Notes under the pieces: generated by a model
Told to the model about the DNA's origin: nothing
The model's database searches: none
The model's input: only the letters and a program-made list of their open reading frames with translations
Source: Paulinella micropora
Lineage: Eukaryota > Cercozoa > Imbricatea > Euglyphida
DNA length: 43,797 nt
Reading direction: 5' to 3'
Assembly: GCA_009731375.1 (NCBI GenBank)
Contig: BJOX01000150.1
Location: forward strand, 707,964 to 751,760
Part shown: positions 1 to 19,004 of the stretch, piece after piece
Position numbering within the stretch: position 1 is the stretch's first letter
Layout of the letters: every line of letters starts with the position of its first letter
Made by a program: the position numbers and the translations under genes

Positions 1-1
1 C

Positions 2-2437
2 AAGTATGGCGCCCCCTACATCAATGGCTACTTAACGCAGTACTTCAACTGGATTCGAGAAGCCGAGAGGACTCCAAAAGCTTGGGGGAAGGGAATCATC
101 GTCAATATCCCCAAGGGTGGGGATCCTACGGATCCTGACAACTGGAGGGATATCTCGATTATTAGTTGCCTTGGTAAGCTGTATCTGTCCTTATTAGCTA
201 CTCGTCTAACGCTCTTCGTGGATGGCCCGGATAAGCTACGTCCAGAGCAGGGAGGCTTCCGCCCGGGGCGTCGCACTACGGATCAGGTCTTTACCCTTTG
301 GCAGAGGTTGAAGGGGCGTCAGCAGCAGAAGCGGGAGTCGTATGTCCTGTTCGTCGATCTACGCAAGGCTTTCCCGTCTGTTTGGAGAGATGGCCTATTT
401 GAGAGGCTCTGGAAGCTGGGTGTAAGGGGCAAGTTCTGGCGCACGCTACGCAGGTGCTACGAGCAGACTTCGTCGCAAGTGCTAGTTGATGGAGCACTCA
501 CCCCCGAAGTACTGGAGGGTGTAGGCGTCCAACAGGGGTCCCCTCTCTCTCCCACACTCTTCAACGTCTTTATGGATGAGCTGTGTGATCGGCTGGCGAG
601 TGCCCTCAAGATCACGGATGTGAAGCGGCTGAACGACATCAAGGCACTTCTATACGCGGACGACGTGGCCCTCATCGCTCACAGTCGCACCGAGCTCCAG
701 AAGATGGTCAATGTTGTGGCCAAGTTCGCGGAAGATTACCGGCTGGAAGTCAACTTGAAGCCCGGCAAGACGGAAATCATGCCCATTTACACGTCGAGCA
801 AGGCGAAACGACCAAGTATCAGGGAGCGAGGTGAGCCCGTGGTGTGGTTTCGCGGCCAGAAGCTTTGTGTCACCAGTCAGTACAAGTACCTGGGAGTGGT
901 TATCACCGACGACCTGAAGTGGAAGGAGCAGGCCCTGCGGGCTACGCGTGTCACTGAAGTCGCCACCGCAGGTTGGTACTCTTTGTGGTGTGCAGGTGAG
1001 ATACAAGCTAGGTATCGTCTCATGTGCTGGAATCAACTTGTGGGGGCCAAGCTGAAGTACGCCTTCGATGTCTGGCGTGCCCCCGTATCGCAGCTCACCA
1101 AGCTGGAGGCAGCAATGCTGCGCCCCATGAGGATGATTCTCGGCATCAGCCCTAAGACAAGCAAGTGGATTACACTCTTTCTGGCGCGCTCTTTGAGTGC
1201 GGAGCGTTTGCGGCGGGCGGCGCAACTGAAGTTCTATGGACGGCTGCGTGTTCTACCGGAGAAGCGATTTCCTGTCATCGCATCTCAAGTCAAATCCGAC
1301 TGGACTGCGGAGGCCGAAGGCGCTATCAGGGACTCAATGGATCTACAACAAGGGCTTCAGGAGCTCCTAAATAGCTCAGAGAAGGACCTCGAGGGTTGGT
1401 GTTCGACTGTGGACAAGTGGGCCCTTCAGCAGGACGTCAAGATGGTGCAGCAACTGATGTGGGACAAGCGAGAGGCAGGCAGCGATCTTACTGATGGCCT
1501 GCGAGTCATCCTAAGACAAGTCTTTGGAACTAAGGAGTTCCCAAGATGGGTAGCCCTTGATGATGCGCATTATAATCTGCTTCGGAGAAGGTTGCTCAGC
1601 TGCAACAACCGCCTTCGGTTGTACCGCAGCAAGTTGGTCAGTGGCATGTCCCCTCGCTGCTTCTGTTGTCATGATGATGTCAATGAGTCCCTTGCGCACT
1701 TCTTATGGGATTGCCCCATGCATGAGGGGAGACGTAAGCAGCTGTTGCTGAGTATGCAGAGGCTCGGTGGCATGGCTGTGGGGGGTGCTGAGGGGGATGG
1801 AGGGAGTGAGGAGGGTGGTGAGGTCGTAGGCGGTGAGGTTGTGGTGGAGGATGTGTTGCTTGGGCGGGAGCGGGAGGGCTCTGTGCGGCAGGGTTGGGAT
1901 GATATGTCGCCTGTGGATCAATCACGATTGTTTTGTAAGTTTTTTCAGGGGAAGTCGCGCTTCCGCAGTAACTTTAGGCTTGCTGCGTTGTTAGGGGTTA
2001 CAGCGTTGCGTCCCCCTCCAAAGTTGGATGTGTTGTTTGGATCATATGTGTCTGAGTGTTGGTCTGCTAGGGAGGGTAAAAGGGAGGAGCTTGGGGTGGA
2101 GGATGGGGGCGAGGAGGTGATTGACCTCACTGAGGTTCCATCAGCTTCTGTCCCACCCTCTCCCCCAAGTGACGTTGATGTTGCGCGGCGCGGCCGTCCG
2201 CGCAGTGTGGACGTCCTGGCTAGAGAGAGGGGTTCGGGAGCGCAGCGTAGTGTCTCCGAGTTCTTCTCTTCAGCTAACACCCTCGCATCTAGCTCTTCAT
2301 GCACTTCACAGCCCCCATCTGCCCCTGCTGTTGCTGTTGCTGCTATGTCTGTTTGGTGTTCTGACAATGCGTTGGGATCGGCTGACCCCGGTGACCCAAT
2401 GGAGGCACATGTCCAGGATCTGGATCTGATGCTATAG
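2..2437 (+). CDS. LINE reverse transcriptase, 3' part (non-LTR retrotransposon ORF2-like protein)
   Basis: The frame is open from base 2 to a stop at 2437 (811 residues), so the 5' end of the element lies outside the window. Reverse-transcriptase motifs occur in order: the NWR-x-ISIISCLGK stretch near residue 50, EQGGFRPGRRTTDQ near 80, FVDLRKAFPSV near 115, QQGSPLSPTLFN near 180, and the catalytic YADD at residues 218-221. A Cys/His cluster (C-x-C-C ... H ... C, about 553-572) resembles the zinc knuckle often found after LINE reverse transcriptases. The last 150 residues are low complexity and hold a VIDL stretch (706-709) and QRSVSEFF (748-755), which look like SUMO- and PCNA-binding motifs. 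No frameshift or internal stop is seen, so this copy may be young. No endonuclease domain lies within the window, so the clade is left open. Confidence 0.9.
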   Translation, partial: KYGAPYINGYLTQYFNWIREAERTPKAWGKGIIVNIPKGGDPTDPDNWRDISIISCLGKLYLSLLATRLTLFVDGPDKLRPEQGGFRPGRRTTDQVFTLWQRLKGRQQQKRESYVLFVDLRKAFPSVWRDGLFERLWKLGVRGKFWRTLRRCYEQTSSQVLVDGALTPEVLEGVGVQQGSPLSPTLFNVFMDELCDRLASALKITDVKRLNDIKALLYADDVALIAHSRTELQKMVNVVAKFAEDYRLEVNLKPGKTEIMPIYTSSKAKRPSIRERGEPVVWFRGQKLCVTSQYKYLGVVITDDLKWKEQALRATRVTEVATAGWYSLWCAGEIQARYRLMCWNQLVGAKLKYAFDVWRAPVSQLTKLEAAMLRPMRMILGISPKTSKWITLFLARSLSAERLRRAAQLKFYGRLRVLPEKRFPVIASQVKSDWTAEAEGAIRDSMDLQQGLQELLNSSEKDLEGWCSTVDKWALQQDVKMVQQLMWDKREAGSDLTDGLRVILRQVFGTKEFPRWVALDDAHYNLLRRRLLSCNNRLRLYRSKLVSGMSPRCFCCHDDVNESLAHFLWDCPMHEGRRKQLLLSMQRLGGMAVGGAEGDGGSEEGGEVVGGEVVVEDVLLGREREGSVRQGWDDMSPVDQSRLFCKFFQGKSRFRSNFRLAALLGVTALRPPPKLDVLFGSYVSECWSAREGKREELGVEDGGEEVIDLTEVPSASVPPSPPSDVDVARRGRPRSVDVLARERGSGAQRSVSEFFSSANTLASSSSCTSQPPSAPAVAVAAMSVWCSDNALGSADPGDPMEAHVQDLDLML

Positions 2438-2475
2438 TCTGAGGAAGCCTATTATTATTATTATTATTATTATTC
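2388..2475 (+). repeat. LINE 3' tail with (TTA)n end, shared with the SINEs
   Basis: The element ends in about 60 bp spanning the last codons and short 3' UTR, followed by (TTA)n at 2450-2475. The segment GGTGA..CAATGGAGGCACATGT.CAG and the later TGAGGAAGC match the 3' ends of all the SINE copies in this window. The tail therefore serves both as C-terminal coding sequence and as the likely recognition site for the reverse transcriptase. Confidence 0.8.
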
Positions 2476-2539
2476 CGTCCTCTGGTCGTACCACGCGGTT
2501 CCGGGGCTTCACGTGCGCGAACCGCTTTACCATAGGGCA

Positions 2540-2770
2540 AGAGCGATTGTTGCGTTAGTTCCGAGGCTATGTTGTTGCGTTGGTTCCGACGCCATGTTGT
2601 TGTGTTGGTTCCGAGGCTATGTTGTTGTCTTGGTTCCGAGGCCATATGGTTGTGTTGGTTCCGAGGCTATGTCGTTGTGTTGGTTCCGAGGCCATATTGT
2701 TGTGTTGGTTTCCGAGGCTATGTCGTTGTGTTGGTTCCGAGGCTATGTCGTTGTGTTGTTCCCAGTTCTA
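2540..2770. repeat. Minisatellite, about 33-36 bp unit
   Basis: About seven imperfect head-to-tail copies of a unit containing GGTTCCGAGGCTATGT followed by GTTGTGTT. The variants alternate between GGCTATG and GGCCATA or GGCCATG. It follows the LINE tail by about 65 bp. Short frames through it are by-products of the repeat. Confidence 0.8.
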
Positions 2771-3310
2771 TGCACCACGTGGGATCAAAGGGGTATATAC
2801 ATTCCGAGATCTAGGGGTGGTAACGGGTTTCGAGGCGTCCCAGATACGTACCACAAAACGTCCTCACGCGTTGGCAAACCGCATGAAATGTCTGCTACCC
2901 CTGAGAGTATCTCGATACGGACCCTACCCAGTCTCGTGAAGCTCTCACGCGGGAAAGATCAATCAGTTGTAATTGATTTCCTTCAAGGTACCCGACACTG
3001 TGCGGGAAGTAGTGACTTCCTTTCGGGGCTTTCTATGCAGGATGGTTAGAGTCACTCTTCCCTTCCCAACATACTCATGGTAGTCCCTGTTGGGTCGAGG
3101 GATGAAGGCCATGATAGATCAATATATACCCCCCCCCCCACACACACATATATATATATATATAGAAAAGCTTTTATATATATATACATATATATATAAG
3201 ATATATATATATATATACTTATTATTATTGTATTATCATTATCCCTGAAAGGTGTTGGGAGTAGGGGGTGGGGGGTTTGTGGGGAGGGGTAAAATGGAAA
3301 TTGTGTAACC
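2771..3310. other. Unassigned spacer with short C, AC and TA runs
   Basis: 2771-3060 is unique-looking sequence with no frame I recognise. 3123-3215 holds a run of C, then (AC)n and (TA)n. No gene or RNA could be supported here. Confidence 0.5.
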
Positions 3311-3850
3311 CCCCCTTTTTCCGCACCCCTGTCGGAATAAATCATGGTTTGTGGGAACGAGGAGTTGGGAGCTCATATTTGCAGGGTGGCTAGCCCCAGA
3401 CCCGATGTTGATGCTGACATGATTTTTTTGGAATTCACGCAAATATTTGCGTTAGGAGAGTGTCCTGAATGCCAAAATTCATTGTTCCTTTTCCCACCCC
3501 TGTCGGAATAAATCATGGTTTGTGTGAACCAGGAGTTGGGAGCTCATATTGCAGGGTGGCTAGCCCCAGACTCGATGTTGATGCTGATATATTTTTTTGG
3601 AACTCATGCAAATATTTGCGTTAAGGGAGTGTCCTGCCATAATTCCTTGTCTTTTTAGCCTATTTTCTGCACCCTCGTCGGAATAAATCATGGTTTGTGT
3701 GAACCAGGAGGAGTTGGGAGCTCATATTGACAGGGTGGCTAGCGCCAGACTCGATGTTGATGCTGGTTCAATTTTTTTGGAATGCGCGCAAATGTTCGAG
3801 TTAGGGGAGTGTCCTGAATGCCAAAACTCCTTGTTTTTTGGGGAGTACTT
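3310..3850. repeat. Three tandem copies of a unit of about 170-180 bp
   Basis: Starts near 3324, 3494 and 3668 share the segments GTCGGAATAAATCATGGTTTG, GAGTTGGGAGCTCATATT, CAGGGTGGCTAGC and CTCGATGTTGATGCTG, then a T-run, CAAATATTTGCGTTA and GAGTGTCCTG. Copies differ by scattered substitutions and small indels. Frames in the region are short and change between copies, so it does not look coding. Confidence 0.75.
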
Positions 3851-3859
3851 GCCGGTACC

Positions 3860-4560
3860 TCTTGCAATAGAACGCACCCTGTCGACGGGAAAGGGGGGGG
3901 GGCCCTACCCCCCCGGAACCCCAGCCCTGCTTTGGTCGCGGGCGGCACCCAAACCAGAAAATTAAGGCCTTTTTTCCACCAGGCGCCGTTTGCGCACACC
4001 AGAGGGATTTAGCGGTTGATATTTGGTATATCTGACGCTTCTTGATGGGCTCTCTTCGAAAATATAAAAATTGTGCTGCCGGGTGGCGTAAAACCAGAAA
4101 AATCAGGTTTTTGCGCCACCAGGCGCCGTTCGCGCACACCAGAGGGAGTTTGAGGCTGATGTTTGGTGTACCCGACACCTCTCAGTGAGCTCTCTTCAGA
4201 GATCCAAAACCTTTGGTGCTGGGTGGCACAAAAACTAGAGATTTTATGTTTTTGTGCCACCAGAGCTTACACTTGCGTTCTGCTGGTACCTCCGGCAATG
4301 GAACGTACCCTGTCGAGGAGGAAGGAGGGGTCCGGTGGGCCTTTCCCCCGGGAACCCCAGCCCAGCAATTGTACGTACCCCACGCGAATTAGCCCGCACC
4401 AAGATGAAAGGCTGAGAATGCTGCAAGGCTCTAAGAGTTGTGCCGGAAGGGTTTATACCGGTTTTCTCCGGCAATCGAACATACCCTGTCGAATGTTGAA
4501 AAGGGGGGGGTGGGGGGCTTCCTAAGGTCGCTTTTCCTCTCATTTTCACATGCACAACTT
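3860..4560. repeat. Second tandem family (about 124 bp) with interspersed G/C-run segments
   Basis: Two to three copies of a unit holding CACCAGGCGCCGTT, GCGCACACCAGAGGGA, TTTGGT and TGAGCTCTCTTC run from about 3945 to 4270. Flanking and later stretches near 3870, 4300 and 4480 each carry AATAGAACGCACCCTGTCGA-like sequence followed by a G-run and C-rich text. Several retroposon or satellite fragments may be mixed here. No protein is supported. Confidence 0.6.
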
Positions 4561-4700
4561 TTACAGCCTTGGAGCAATCTCAGCCATTCATTTTGGTGCC
4601 GGCAAATTCGCTTCGGGTACGTACAGTTGCGGGGCTGGGGTTCCCGGGGGGGGGGGGGCGCGAAGCGCACTGCAAACTATCCTTTCAGGTGTTCTAGTTA

Positions 4701-4768
<68 letters not shown>

Positions 4769-5006
4769 TACCATCTGGGCCCTGTCGCCAGTTCGATTCC
4801 CGTCGGTGCCACCAGTATTTTCATTGAACGTACCGATCCGTCTGGACCAGTATTTTCATTGAACATACCGATCCCTGTCTGGAAGTGTTGGAACTGCCCT
4901 TGCGGGGGTGTCATTAGAGCTTATCGTCAATTCTTCGTACTCCCCTCACGGGTGAGACGATGGAGGCGCATGTGCAGAAATGCATCAGCCATTGACAGAG
5001 AAGCAC

Positions 5007-5055
<49 letters not shown>

Positions 5056-5116
5056 GTTATTATTATTATTATTATTATTACTACTACTATTATTACTACT
5101 ATTATTATTATTACTA

Positions 5117-5168
<52 letters not shown>

Positions 5169-5360
5169 GTTCTACCATCTGGGCCCTGTCGCCAGTTCGA
5201 TTCCCGTCGGTGCCACCGGTATTTTCATTGAACATACCGGTACGTCTGGAAGTGTTGGAACTGCCCTTGCGGGGGCCTATCGTCAATTCTTCGTACTCCC
5301 CTCACGGGTGAGACGATGGAGGCGCATGTGCAGATTTGCATCAGCCATTGACAGAAGCAC

Positions 5361-5420
<60 letters not shown>

Positions 5421-5644
5421 GGACACCGTGATAGCCCAGTGGTCAAGTTCTACCATCTGGGCCCTGTCGCCAGTTCGATTCCCGTCGGTGCCACCNNNNN
5501 NNNNNNNNNNNNNNNNNNNNNNNNNNNNNNNNNNNNNNNNNNNNNNNNNNNNNNNNNNNNNNNNNNNNNNNNNNNNNNNNNNNNNNNNNNNNNNNNNNNN
5601 NNNNNNNNNNNNNNNNNNTGCATCAGCCATTGACAGAGAAGCAC

Positions 5645-5688
<44 letters not shown>

Positions 5689-5941
5689 GTGGCACCGCGA
5701 TAGCCCAGTGGTAAAGTTTAATACCATCTGGGCCCTGTCGCCAGTTCGATTCCCGTCGGTGCCAGTATTTTCAAAGGATATTTTCTTTGAAAGTATTTGT
5801 CTGTCTGGAAGGCTTGGAGCTGCCCTGCGGGGGTGTCAGCAGAGCTATCGGTCAAATCTTCGTACTTCCTTCGCGGGTGAGACGATGGAGGCACATGGGC
5901 AGATTTGCATCCGCCATTGACAGAGAAGCACTATTATTATG

Positions 5942-5989
<48 letters not shown>

Positions 5990-6266
5990 GTTATTATTAT
6001 TATTATTGATATTTTATGGCACCGCGATAGCCCAGTGGTTAAGGTCTACCATCTGGGACCTGTCGCCAGTTCGATTCCCGTCGGTGCCAGTATTTTCAAA
6101 GGATATTTTCTTTGAAAGTAATGGTCTGTCTGGAAGGCTTGGAGCTGCCCGTGCGGGGGTGTCATTAGAGCCTATCGTCAAATCTTCGTACTCCCCTCGC
6201 GGGTGAGACGATGGAGGCACATGTGCAGAAGTGCATTCGCCATTGACTGAGAAGCACTATTACTGA

Positions 6267-6311
<45 letters not shown>

Positions 6312-6333
6312 CATCATCATCATTATTATTATT
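4769..6333 (+). mobile_element. Array of five tRNA-derived SINEs, each with an (ATT)n tail
   Basis: Copies lie at about 4769-5008 (head truncated), 5167-5361 (head truncated), 5421-5644 (contains an assembly gap at 5496-5618), 5691-5932 and 6018-6258. Each is followed directly by (ATT)n, into which the next copy abuts. A full copy starts GGCACCGCGATAGCCCAGTGG. It carries a pol III A box (TAGCCCAGTGGT), a B box (AGTTCGATTCC) and a closing CGGTGCC that pairs with the first seven bases, which is tRNA geometry over about 72 bp. The body of about 120 bp ends with the LINE-like tail ATGGAGGCACATGTGCAG ... GAGAAGCAC. Two subtypes differ just after the head: GCCACCAGTATTTTCATTGAAC, versus GCCAGTATTTTCAAAGGATA in the last two copies. 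Confidence 0.88.
5496..5618. other. Assembly gap inside a SINE
   Basis: Run of 123 N. The flanks are SINE head and SINE tail, so the missing text is probably one SINE body. Confidence 0.95.
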
Positions 6334-6345
6334 GGCCAAGGTTAC

Positions 6346-14449
<8,104 letters not shown>

Positions 14450-14479
14450 CTGCAAAAAATAAAATAACGAAAAGAAATC

Positions 14480-14482
14480 AAA

Positions 14483-14513
<31 letters not shown>

Positions 14514-14639
14514 AGAAATAAATAAAGAAATAAATAAATAAATAAATAAATAAGCAAACAAACAAATAAATAAATAAATAAATAAATAAATAAAATAAAC
14601 GAATGAATAAATGAACAAATGAATAAATAAATAAACAAA

Positions 14640-14670
<31 letters not shown>

Positions 14671-14695
14671 ATGAATGAATAAATGAATAAATGAA

Positions 14696-14730
<35 letters not shown>

Positions 14731-14735
14731 AATAA

Positions 14736-14795
<60 letters not shown>

Positions 14796-14814
14796 AAATA
14801 AATAAATAAACAAA

Positions 14815-14845
<31 letters not shown>

Positions 14846-14927
14846 ACAAATAAATAAACAAATAAATAAATAAATAAATAAATAAATACATAAATACATA
14901 AATACATAAATAAAACATCAATCAGGG

Positions 14928-14998
<71 letters not shown>

Positions 14999-15249
14999 GT
15001 ATGTATGTATGTATGTATGTATGTATGTATGTATGTATGTATGCATGCATGTATGTATGTATGTATGTGTATGTATGTATGTATGTATGTATGTATGTGT
15101 ATGTATGTATGTATGTATGTATGTATGTATGTATGTATGTATGTATGTATGTGTGTATGTGTATGTATGTATGTATGTCTGTATGTATGTATGTATGTAT
15201 GTCTGTCTGTCTGTATGTCTGTCTGTATGTATGTATGTATGTATGTATG

Positions 15250-15283
<34 letters not shown>

Positions 15284-15329
15284 TGTATGTATGCTGTAGA
15301 CTATATATATTTATATACATACATACATA

Positions 15330-15364
<35 letters not shown>

Positions 15365-15414
15365 GTATATATATATTTGTATATATACATATATATATAA
15401 ATATATATATGCAC

Positions 15415-15493
<79 letters not shown>

Positions 15494-15618
15494 TAGAGAG
15501 TGTAAATGAGTGAGTGAGTGAGTCAGTGAGTGCGCTCACACACACACACACACACACACACACTCTCTCTCTCTTTCTCTCTCTCTCACGAGTGAGTGAG
15601 TGAGTGAGTGAATGAGAG

Positions 15619-15690
<72 letters not shown>
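14480..15690. repeat. Compound microsatellite block
   Basis: (AAAT)n with scattered substitutions at 14480-14912, (GA)n 14936-14994, (GTAT)n 14995-15292, (ATAC)n and (AT)n 15300-15410, then (GA)n, GAGT, (CA)n, (CT)n, GAGT and (GA)n to 15690. The last part is roughly palindromic about 15565. No gene. The long Tyr/Leu/Ile- or Met/Tyr/Val/Cys-only frames are repeat artefacts. Confidence 0.92.
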
Positions 15691-15696
<6 letters not shown>

Positions 15697-16616
15697 ACAA
15701 CACCACCTTTAATGATCATTTTTTTTACCGCATTGCAAACTTGCATTGACGATATATACCATAATCCACCACAATAACTATTGTTGGTGACCTCAACATT
15801 ATACTACGACCTAAACAGAAGCTGCTTGATTTTTTCGCACACAACGGGCTTTACACTACTACTATTTCCCCAACGAGATACAAGTGGAGTGCTACCCCTC
15901 CACCTTAGTCTCTCATTGACATGATAATTACCAACATTCCTAACCCTGTCACCTCGGACGTCATAACTTTCCAACTCTCCGATCATTTACCTATCTTTGC
16001 AAAGTTCTCTGTAGAGATAGCGAAAAAGAGATGAAGACGGAGGGATAAGATGCTCACGAGGGGAAGATATGATCGCTACAAGGATAAGATAAGCAACGAG
16101 ATGATGAAGGAGCTAAGCACATAACGAGCCAGGATAACATAACGAAACAGAATACGAACGACATAATGACGCAAGTGACTGGAACGATAAAGGCAGTAAT
16201 AGACCGCAACAAGCGCAGACCGAAAGAAAGGCAGGATAAGCCCTGGATCAATCCGAAACTTAAGAGGATGCTAAATCGGCAGCATGAGCTGTGGGCAAAA
16301 AGGACGAACAACCCCGCACCAGCGATTATCCAGAAGCACAGCAGATATAGGCAGATGGTAAAGAAGGCAGTTAAGCAAGAAAAACGCAAACACTTGGCAG
16401 AGCAGTTAGAGCTCACTAAGGATAACCCTAAGGCACAGGCGGCTATTCTCCGGCAGGTAGTACCTCGAAAGTCTACCTCAAGAGCTACCTCAAGAGAGTC
16501 TCCGAAGGAAATAATACACAATACCGTGAGTTATAAGCACCCTAAGGACATAGCGAATAAGGTGAACGAACTTTTCATTAACACGGGCAGGCGAGTTAGC
16601 GAGACGATTAATGCTC

Positions 16617-16656
<40 letters not shown>

Positions 16657-18240
16657 ACNNNNNNNNNNGAGATCATTGTGAAGGTGATTGACGAGATGGA
16701 TAGATATAAGGCAGCGGATATCAATGATATCACACCAGCCATCCTAAAGGATCTCAAGGCAGTACTGACCCCTTTCATTCGATCGACTTTTAATGCAAAC
16801 TAAGCTCATAGAGCTGAATAAGGGTAAAGACAGTCGGTGCCCAGACAACTACAGACCCATTTCACTTTTATCCATCATAGCGAGGGTATATGATACAATC
16901 ATCAACAGACAGATCATGGCACACCTCTCTAAGCATAACATACTGTCCCCTTTCCAGTACGGGTTTCGCCCACACTCGAATACCATGCTACTGATACAGT
17001 TTATAGTTAATAAGATAAAGCAACAGAAGAAGAAAGGAGTGGTGCTTGCCATTTATGTGGACCTGTCCAAAGCATATGACACAGTCAATCATGAGAAACT
17101 CCTAGCGAAGCTCAGTACCAAGTACAATTTATCGGCGAATACAATACAATACATCAGATCATATCTAAAAGGGACGGATCCAACAGCTTCACACACAAGA
17201 CGCTGTCTCGGATCCAGCTGTTATTACCGACGGGGTCCCTCAGGGCTCCTGTATGTCAATGATATGTATGACCATATACGCTTTGCGACCATCTACGCAG
17301 ACGACACTACTCTTCTCATATGCTAAGGATGCACAGGCCCTACAGGCCGCGACACAGCAGGCGCTCAATGAGCTCACATCATATCTGAATTCAAATATAC
17401 TTATACCCAACCCCACGAAGACTACATGTACTATTTTTCACAAACAACCTTCTGCTATTGATGTGCGAATGCATAACCACCAACTACTTCATACTAATAA
17501 TGCGAAATTTACTGGGAATCACATTGCAGCATAATCTTCATATTCGCCACATCATACAACGCATACAACCTTTCACTGTCATTCTTCGATACATCAACCA
17601 AATACTTCCTCAGAAGATAATACTTCAGCTATACTACGCGCATGTCTACCCGCACCTTATCTACGGCATCACACTGTGGGGATCGGACAATCCCGGAGCC
17701 AAACATATGCAGCCGCTAATGAAGACTCACAAGCAAGTACTGCGGCTACTGGCGGCCAAGCCGCCCACACTGCGCCAATCCGACAGCAGCTGGGCATACT
17801 TTCACTGCGAAACCTATATGTCTATCGAGTCTGCGTGCTCGCCACAAGTACCGCTACCCGAGACACCAAAGAAATTAGCCTCAGCACGACAACCACTACC
17901 AAGCCGTAGGGCAACGGCACCGATATCTGACAAAGAGCAGCAGACAAAACAGTGTCACGAGGACACAAGCTCACAGAAAGAGACTGCCAGGCTATGGAGT
18001 AGCCTTCCTCAAAACATTCAAGGCAATAAGCTGATTTCTTCCTTCAAAAAACAACTTCAAGCATACCACTAACCCCCTACTTTTCCTTTTACGTATTATG
18101 CATTCCACGTTATATTACAGTATTAATTACGTTTTTTTTCCTCACAGATATATTAAGCCTTTGAAGGTCACCACCTAGATTAATTTCATACTTTTCGCAG
18201 TATTAAGTTTTAGTGGTTCTCCCTTGAATATTTCGTTCTT
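15690..18240 (+). pseudogene. Degenerate LINE (endonuclease plus reverse transcriptase), 5'-truncated
   Basis: From 15783 the text reads VGDLN and later SDHLPIFAKF, the catalytic GD-x-N and SDH motifs of an APE-type endonuclease, with in-frame stops between and after. From 16166 come a Lys/Arg-rich linker, a poly-C run with a 10-N gap (16659-16668), then DNYRPISLLS, FQYGFRP, YVDLSKAYDTVNHEKL and YADDTTLL of the reverse transcriptase. The conserved PQG region has a frameshift near 17210-17240. The C-terminal stretch to 18072 ends LWSSLPQNI then SSFKKQLQAYH, typical of Jockey/CR1-like LINEs. Multiple stops and frameshifts make this copy inactive. About 170 bp of 3' UTR leads into (GAA)n. Confidence 0.85.
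16621..16668. other. Poly-C run and nominal 10-N gap
   Basis: About 36 C residues abut exactly ten N, interrupting the LINE. A fixed-size gap at a homopolymer suggests an assembly break rather than real sequence. Confidence 0.85.
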
Positions 18241-18246
18241 CTAAAT

Positions 18247-18456
18247 AGAAGAAGAAGAAGAAGAAGAAGAAGAAGAAGAAGAAGAAGAAGAAGAAGAAGA
18301 AGAAGAAGAAGAAGAAGAAGAGGAAGAGGAAGAGGAAGAAGAAGAAGAAGAAGAAGAAGAAGAAGAAGAAGAAGAAGAAGAAGAAGAAGAAGAAGAAGAA
18401 AAAGAAGAAGAAGAAGAAGAAGAAGAAGAAGAAGAAGAAGAAGAAAAAGAGGAAGA

Positions 18457-18495
<39 letters not shown>

Positions 18496-18808
18496 AGAAG
18501 AAGAAGAAGAAGAAGAAGAAGAAGAAGAAGAAGAAGAAGAGGAAGAGGAAGAGGAAGAGGAAGAGGAAGAGGAAGAGGAAGAGGAAGAAGAAGAGGAAGA
18601 AGAAGAGGAAGAAGAGGAGGAAGAAGAAGAGGAAGAAGAAGAGGAAGAAGAAGAGGAAGGAGAAGAGGAAGAAGAAGAGGAAGAAGAAGAGGAAGAAGAA
18701 GAGGAAGAAGAGGAAGAAGAAGAGGAAGAAGAGGAAGAAGAGGAAGAAGAGGAAGAAGAGGAAGAAGAGGAAGAAGAGGAAGAAGAGGAAGAAGAAGAGG
18801 AAGAAGAG

Positions 18809-18843
<35 letters not shown>

Positions 18844-19004
18844 GGAAGAAGAGGAAGAAGAGGAAGAAAGTTCAGAAGAGGAAGAAGAGGAAGGAGGAGG
18901 AGGAGGAGGAAGAGGAGGAGGAGGAGGAAGAGGAGGAGGAGGAGGAGGAGGAGAAGAAGAAGAAGAAGAAGAAGAAGAAGAAGAAGAAGAAGAAGAAGAA
19001 GAAG

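Noticed and set aside
2540-3049. Frame of 178 codons following the LINE
   Set aside because: The first half is translated minisatellite and the remainder has no family resemblance.
6018-6089. Genuine tRNA gene
   Set aside because: A and B boxes and the acceptor pairing are present, but the T-arm pairs poorly and the segment recurs as the head of a longer repeat with a LINE-like tail, so it is a SINE.
14960-15475. Met-Tyr-Val-Cys repeat proteins here and at 29.4, 34, 37.6-38.9 and 42.5-43.5 kb
   Set aside because: Any frame of (GTAT)n is free of stops; there is no composition or context of a gene.
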